Origin: Fontibacterium sp040404065
Lineage (GTDB): Bacteria > Pseudomonadota > Alphaproteobacteria > Pelagibacterales > Pelagibacteraceae
Reading direction: 5' to 3' (one strand)
NCBI GenBank assembly: GCA_040404065.1
Contig: JBBAJM010000004.1
DNA length: 18,052 bases
The translations under genes and the position numbers were made by a program. Positions 14,401-18,052 of this stretch are shown here, one piece after another. How positions within the stretch are numbered: position 1 is the first letter of the stretch; each line of letters opens with the position of its first letter. Under the pieces are notes generated by a model. That model saw nothing but the letters and a program-made list of their open reading frames with translations. It made no database searches and had not been told where the DNA came from.

Positions 14401-17400
14401 CTGGAAATATATTATTTGGTAATAATACACGCGGTGTATTAGTGGATTCTAATTTATATTATGATAATGTTAATACATTTTTAGGAATAGGTACAGGTAG
14501 TCCTTTACAGAATTTGCATGTAGCAAGCACAGCTGATGTTAATATTTTATTAGATGCTGATATCGATTCTACTTTACCAAATTCCAGGCCACAAATAGAA
14601 TTTGCATATGCAGGAGACACAAAGGCTTTTATTGGTATGTCTAGAAATTACGATGATTTTTCAAATAATATATACCCAGACAGTTTAGTTATTATAAATG
14701 ATAAAAGAGATAATACGTCAAAAATTCAATTGTCAACAAATAGAGAAAGTCGTATTACTATTTTATCAAATGGTAATGTAGGTATAAATACAACTACACC
14801 TAGTGTATCATTGGAAGTAGCTGGTACATTTAAGAGTGATGGTTTAGTGATGTTTAATTCATCTATAGATTCTACGAATACATCAAATGGGTCGTTTATA
14901 GCAAATGGTGGTGTTGGTATACAAAAAAATTTAAATGTAGGTGGTGTAACAACATTTTACGATGAAACTCCATCTACATCATCTTTAGAAGCAGCTGTTG
15001 TAATTAAGGGTGGATTATCTATTGGATCAGGTGAAAATGCTTTTAATATAGGTAATGGTGGTGGTTTAACTGTTGTAGGAGGTGCTTCTATAAGTGGTGA
15101 TATATATATAGGTGGTTCTATCAATGCTAGTGGTAGTAGTTCAAGTACTTTTGCTTATCTTACTTTAACTGCAACAGATGCTGCTAAAAATTTATCAACT
15201 GGTTCTCTTGTAACATTTGGTGGTTTAGTTTTACAAACAGATGAAAACGCGACTAGTTTGGATAATGGCGGTGCATTATTGACACCTGGTGGTGGATCTT
15301 TTGGTGGTGATGTTTATATAGGAGGTTCAAATACAGTATATGGTGCAACTAATTATTATTCTCAAAATACAAAAGTGATATCATTTTATGATGGATCGAC
15401 GTTGAATTTAAGATATACTTTAGATAGAGATATTTACAACAATGATTTTTCATTATCGAGATATAATAATCAAAGTAATTTTATAGAAAAGGTATTTAGT
15501 GTAGATGGAAACAATGGGTCTGTTGTTTTTAATAATAAGACTCCTTCGAGTACACCAAGTTCAGCTTCTTTTGTTTTAACTGGAGGTATAAGTATTAATT
15601 CTACAAGCGTTGCTATAAATATTACAAGTGGTGGTTGTATAACTGCTATGGGTGGGTTAAGTGTATTAAAAAATGTATTAATTGGAGATACTTTAAAAAT
15701 ATTTTCTACAAATTCGAGTACCTGCACTACAGATGGTGCATTAACTGTTTCTGGAGGAGTTGGTATTGGTGAGAATGTTAATATAGGTGGTTCAATTTCT
15801 TTTATTGGAAATGGAAAGTTTGATGTAATAAATAACAGTTCTGGTTCTATTCTTTGGACGTATATTGGTGAAATTACTTATAAATGTAAGGTACAATTTA
15901 CAAATAATAATTACATGATAGAAATTGTTTCTTCTAATAATAACACAACACATAATACATTAGGAGAAATGAGTGGTTTAATTATTTCAGTTTACCATGA
16001 CGTATTAAGTAACAAGTATCATTTATTTTCACAAACACCTGCAAATTCAAAAACTTTTATAAATGTTTTATATAAAACAGAAAGTCCTTTTGTTATAAAA
16101 GATGAAGGTACAAGTAGTGAACCAAATGGTGTAACGAGTGGATATGATATAGGTACTTGGACTGAAGAATACAGTTCATTTAATTCTGAAAGTGGAATAG
16201 CTCTAAGTTGTGGTGATATAGTGGTTGGAGATTTTTCATCATCTGATTCTTTTCCTATATTTGGACGTAATAATGTTAATACGGATAGTTCACGTGATCT
16301 CGGTATAGCATTTCAAAGATATCAATCATCGAATGACTCTGGATCAGGAGAAATTGTATCTGATGGTTATGTATTTTTTGATTCATTACCAAATCAAGTA
16401 ACTGCTAATAATGTTCAGGTAAAGTTTAGTAATTTAACAAATTCATCTGATAATTATTATAATGGTTGGTGGATAAAGGTTGTATCTGGTACAAATTTTG
16501 GTCAAGTTAGAAAAATAGTTTCTTATAATGGTGCTCAAAGGGTTGCTGAAATAGATATACCATGGACTGATCAAAATCCTAAAAATGGTGATACTGTTTA
16601 TTTTTATAATTCACAGTATGTATCGTTATATTTTAATGATTCTATTAAAAAGTTTAATTTAGTATATAATACTAGAGACACCGTAACAAAGGAAATCACA
16701 AGTTATGATTACGTAGACATGGGTGTTAAGGGATTAACTGTGTCTAGTACAGATCCCAGTACAAATGCATCAAATGGTAGTATTTATACGACTGGTGGTT
16801 TGTCAATTTCAAACACGACAGATTCTGTAAATTGTTCAAATGGTGGAACAATAACTACATTAGGTGGTGCTGCTATAGGAAAAAAGTTGTATGTTGGTAA
16901 TAATATAGGTATAGGCGAAAGTGATTTTAGTATAAGAGAATCCTTACATATAAAACAACAAGTAAGTAGTATACGTTTAGAGAATGATTACAATTCTGTT
17001 TCTTATATAGATTTTGTAAAGGGTGGTACTGGTACTCGTTTTGGTGTATTATCAGATAGTGTAAATGATCAGTTTTCATTAACATTTACAGATTTTAATA
17101 TTACACCAGAATATGCTAAAAAGATTTTTACTATAACTAATAACGGTTATATAGGTATTAATACGACTAGTAATATATCATCTGTATTAACGATAGAATC
17201 AAATAATTTTATTTCTACTGATACAAAAGATGGATACATTGGGTTGATTGCTGCTAGTAAAAATGATATTAATAGTAATGAGTCAGCCAAAGTTGTTGTA
17301 CATGGTAATAATTCAATTGGAAGTATTGGTAATGTCTTTATTTCTTCTTCAAGTTCTGGATCTGTGATCTTTTGTACAAAAGACAATATTCAACAATTAA

Positions 17401-17990
17401 AGATAAACAATGATGGTGTTATAGGTATCTCGTCTACTAAAAATTCAACTAATTCGAGTTCTGGTGCTTTAATAATAAATGGTGGTATAAGTGTTGGATG
17501 TAGTGCAAATTCTACAAGTATTACAAACGGTGGTTCATTAACCGTGGCTGGTGGTGGTAGTGTTGGTAAAGATTTATATATAGGTGGTAATGTATATGTT
17601 GATGGATTTATTAATGTATCATCTTCTGTTATAATACCAACACTAACATTTAGTAATGCTCAAAATTGTACATTTGGCGGGTATAGTAATAACAAACTAT
17701 TACCAGTTGTAAATGAGGCAATGTTGTCCTTTTCATTTACTGTAATTCCTACTGAGGATAGTAAAAATTGTTATATAGAATTCGATGTACCTAATAGAAC
17801 AACTATTTTTGATACAAGAACAGAAATAATGTCTTCTGTATCAGGATATACAGATGATACAAATGTTATTCCAATTTTTAATATTGCATGTTTTGGAGTT
17901 AAAAATGAAACACGTGCGTTTGTTACATTTCAAAGTGTATCAACGAGCATTCATTATTTTACAGTTCTTGCAAGATATACGATGGACTAA
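11493..17990 (+). CDS. Giant fibre-like structural protein with repeated Gly-Gly modules (2165 aa)
   Basis: This very long Ser/Thr/Asn/Gly-rich, Lys-poor protein has the look of a phage tail fibre. The N-terminus (1-80) carries the common fibre start: LWLNQGVKTTDSPTFANL, GNLYVEGNTTILNTNVIEFEDNIVVLN. At least eleven copies of a module reading roughly ST..TSGSL...GG.GI...L.VGG follow, often doubled with NGG.LT..GG....LYIGG, near residues 160-180, 446-465, 608-630, 700-725, 1126-1150, 1159-1205, 1226-1280, 1351-1400, 1405-1435, 1751-1805 and 1980-2033. Between them lie a DAATKEYVD stretch (752) leading into VGDRVLIKDQDNQIENGMYIV, a domain common in phage fibres; two N-proximal repeats with PITFS/LTFSN and GQDILLEPG; and a YYNGWWIKVVSG...GQVRKI domain near 1645-1670. 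The C-terminal 130 residues form a distinct non-repeat tip (ending VLARYTMD). There is no signal peptide or membrane span. It is probably a virion-surface fibre that binds host surface polymers; this is inferred. Confidence 0.8.
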   Translation: MPKHLINNRIDYQNVYGLVSKHDLWLNQGVKTTDSPTFANLMISGETTVQGNLYVEGNTTILNTNVIEFEDNIVVLNRLETGEGVTLNQSGIEINRGVLENYRMVYNESDKMFKVGVISNLQAVANIEDYPLQNGIMMWNSVTKRIESRGSISIDLIQTSSTNATSSSTGSLIINGGVGIQYDTWTNGKIFLRGSDHSRQSSIYTNTTTNDLTFVSPVDITMSPTGNTIFPYNSLIGLGSTSGSISADSITKNVNIASDGHIDFFLNANKKIRIPNQIPITFSTQNEQIYTDNSNNMVIGSGQDILLEPGEARRVKLPVDIQLTFSNSNQKISANLNNDLSINAGNNIFLIPGQGLNVCVATDTGVKFGNSGFQQIISNSNNDLNVLSDNDIYLTPSGKVNVTSNVPITFGGSLQYIKESTGNLLIGADSNIKILQTDLYLSSENESMNGTSGSIYTLGGIGVEKTIYTKTGLVIDTIVEGRSLILSKGSQDLFIIDTTDSGVIDINTGDGLSGSLNIKSISNTNFQSLLQLKTEIDNTNGYSIGRGFSTFNSGRVFSINIPKYSDYSNVGDKPKFVVTSDDCKTELFSIETETGNILSKGTFGLKSTYQATNSSTASFIVYGGLGVVKNIITNGTFKSNVDSDSAFSVKDNSDNTVFNIDTNNSETLVSGTFIVNSSENFLVNNTIFNTNTNVHLKNEEDVIDTSSGALVVSGGVAIQKNLKVAGETVLYSTLDLYDNFITNVKTPIRSKDAATKEYVDLAALRGMYIKNSVQVTTTVNGNLNTDFIVNSVIDGYTLKVGDRVLIKDQDNQIENGMYIVNISGIPSRSSDLIDGDHAAGVYVFIQYGNLYGSTGWVCHTEPDQDICGTDPIVFVQFTGLGEVDAGDGLSKDFNRIDVNVDNSSIEIVSDILRVKSSIAGTGLTGGSGVALSTKSDQSHVKKLGTIETGVWKASTVEVPYGGTGSTLFSSGNILFGNNTRGVLVDSNLYYDNVNTFLGIGTGSPLQNLHVASTADVNILLDADIDSTLPNSRPQIEFAYAGDTKAFIGMSRNYDDFSNNIYPDSLVIINDKRDNTSKIQLSTNRESRITILSNGNVGINTTTPSVSLEVAGTFKSDGLVMFNSSIDSTNTSNGSFIANGGVGIQKNLNVGGVTTFYDETPSTSSLEAAVVIKGGLSIGSGENAFNIGNGGGLTVVGGASISGDIYIGGSINASGSSSSTFAYLTLTATDAAKNLSTGSLVTFGGLVLQTDENATSLDNGGALLTPGGGSFGGDVYIGGSNTVYGATNYYSQNTKVISFYDGSTLNLRYTLDRDIYNNDFSLSRYNNQSNFIEKVFSVDGNNGSVVFNNKTPSSTPSSASFVLTGGISINSTSVAINITSGGCITAMGGLSVLKNVLIGDTLKIFSTNSSTCTTDGALTVSGGVGIGENVNIGGSISFIGNGKFDVINNSSGSILWTYIGEITYKCKVQFTNNNYMIEIVSSNNNTTHNTLGEMSGLIISVYHDVLSNKYHLFSQTPANSKTFINVLYKTESPFVIKDEGTSSEPNGVTSGYDIGTWTEEYSSFNSESGIALSCGDIVVGDFSSSDSFPIFGRNNVNTDSSRDLGIAFQRYQSSNDSGSGEIVSDGYVFFDSLPNQVTANNVQVKFSNLTNSSDNYYNGWWIKVVSGTNFGQVRKIVSYNGAQRVAEIDIPWTDQNPKNGDTVYFYNSQYVSLYFNDSIKKFNLVYNTRDTVTKEITSYDYVDMGVKGLTVSSTDPSTNASNGSIYTTGGLSISNTTDSVNCSNGGTITTLGGAAIGKKLYVGNNIGIGESDFSIRESLHIKQQVSSIRLENDYNSVSYIDFVKGGTGTRFGVLSDSVNDQFSLTFTDFNITPEYAKKIFTITNNGYIGINTTSNISSVLTIESNNFISTDTKDGYIGLIAASKNDINSNESAKVVVHGNNSIGSIGNVFISSSSSGSVIFCTKDNIQQLKINNDGVIGISSTKNSTNSSSGALIINGGISVGCSANSTSITNGGSLTVAGGGSVGKDLYIGGNVYVDGFINVSSSVIIPTLTFSNAQNCTFGGYSNNKLLPVVNEAMLSFSFTVIPTEDSKNCYIEFDVPNRTTIFDTRTEIMSSVSGYTDDTNVIPIFNIACFGVKNETRAFVTFQSVSTSIHYFTVLARYTMD

Positions 17991-18033
17991 CACCAATAGA
18001 AAAAACAAAATTTTTAAAAAGTATTATTTTTTT

Positions 18034-18050
18034 GGTTACCTCAAGGTACC
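18034..18050 (+). terminator. Hairpin downstream of the fibre gene
   Basis: GGTTACCTCAAGGTACC can fold into a 7-bp stem (GG-TACCT with AGGTA-CC) with one bulged T and a tiny loop, starting 43 bases after the fibre stop codon. The overlapping AAGGTACCTT (18043-18052) is a perfect palindrome. It is GC-rich against a very A/T-rich background. Mimivirus mRNAs are known to end at such hairpins, so this is a plausible transcript-end signal. Confidence 0.5.
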
Positions 18051-18052
18051 TT

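Noticed and set aside
1..18052. tRNA or rRNA genes
   Set aside because: Intergenic regions are short and A/T-rich; I saw no cloverleaf-like GC-rich segment or rRNA motif in them.

Overview
The window looks like a stretch of a large DNA virus genome (Nucleocytoviricota, most likely Imitervirales / Mimiviridae and perhaps a klosneuvirus-like lineage), probably a metagenomic scaffold because it contains one 100-N gap. The reasons are strong AT richness, densely packed intron-less genes on both strands, a eukaryote-type single-chain DNA topoisomerase II, a casein-kinase-1-type protein kinase, a Fanzor/TnpB-family RNA-guided nuclease, tail-collar and tail-fibre-like proteins, and an exact copy of the mimivirus early promoter octamer AAAATTGA upstream of the topoisomerase gene. 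The family assignment is inference; no marker such as capsid or polymerase B lies here.

Layout. At the left edge is the 5' end of a minus-strand gene encoding a TEKRD pentapeptide repeat. Divergent from it is a plus-strand clostripain-like (C11, caspase-fold) cysteine peptidase. Positions 1219-3401 hold a mobile element with perfect 33-bp inverted repeats and a TA dinucleotide on each side. It carries a Fanzor-type nuclease and a small coiled-coil ORF broken by one in-frame stop, but no transposase. Next on the minus strand are an intact casein-kinase-1-like Ser/Thr kinase and a clearly decayed tail-collar domain gene (three stops, two frame changes). A plus-strand gene then encodes a coiled coil, a PDDEXK-type nuclease core, a C2H2 zinc finger and a tandem-repeat tail in which the assembly gap falls.

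Three small minus-strand genes follow, encoding low-complexity proteins: Lys-rich plus poly-Ser; Glu-Val repeat plus poly-Ser; and an acidic, Ile/Val/Thr-rich protein. Two of them share a near-identical upstream region and so look like products of local duplication. The right part holds the 1167-residue topoisomerase II (minus) and, divergent from it across a 113-bp promoter region, a 2165-residue fibre-like protein (plus) made of many copies of a Gly-Gly module. A hairpin lies just after the fibre gene at the window edge.

How they may work together. Topoisomerase II fits an early, DNA-handling role and has the early promoter. The fibre gene and the three small low-complexity genes share a different, TATA-like motif close to the ATG, which suggests late, virion-related expression. 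The kinase next to Ser-rich proteins raises a speculative kinase-substrate link. The Fanzor element, the broken passenger ORF and the collar pseudogene show that the 1.2-5.0 kb segment is an accessory, decaying part of the genome.
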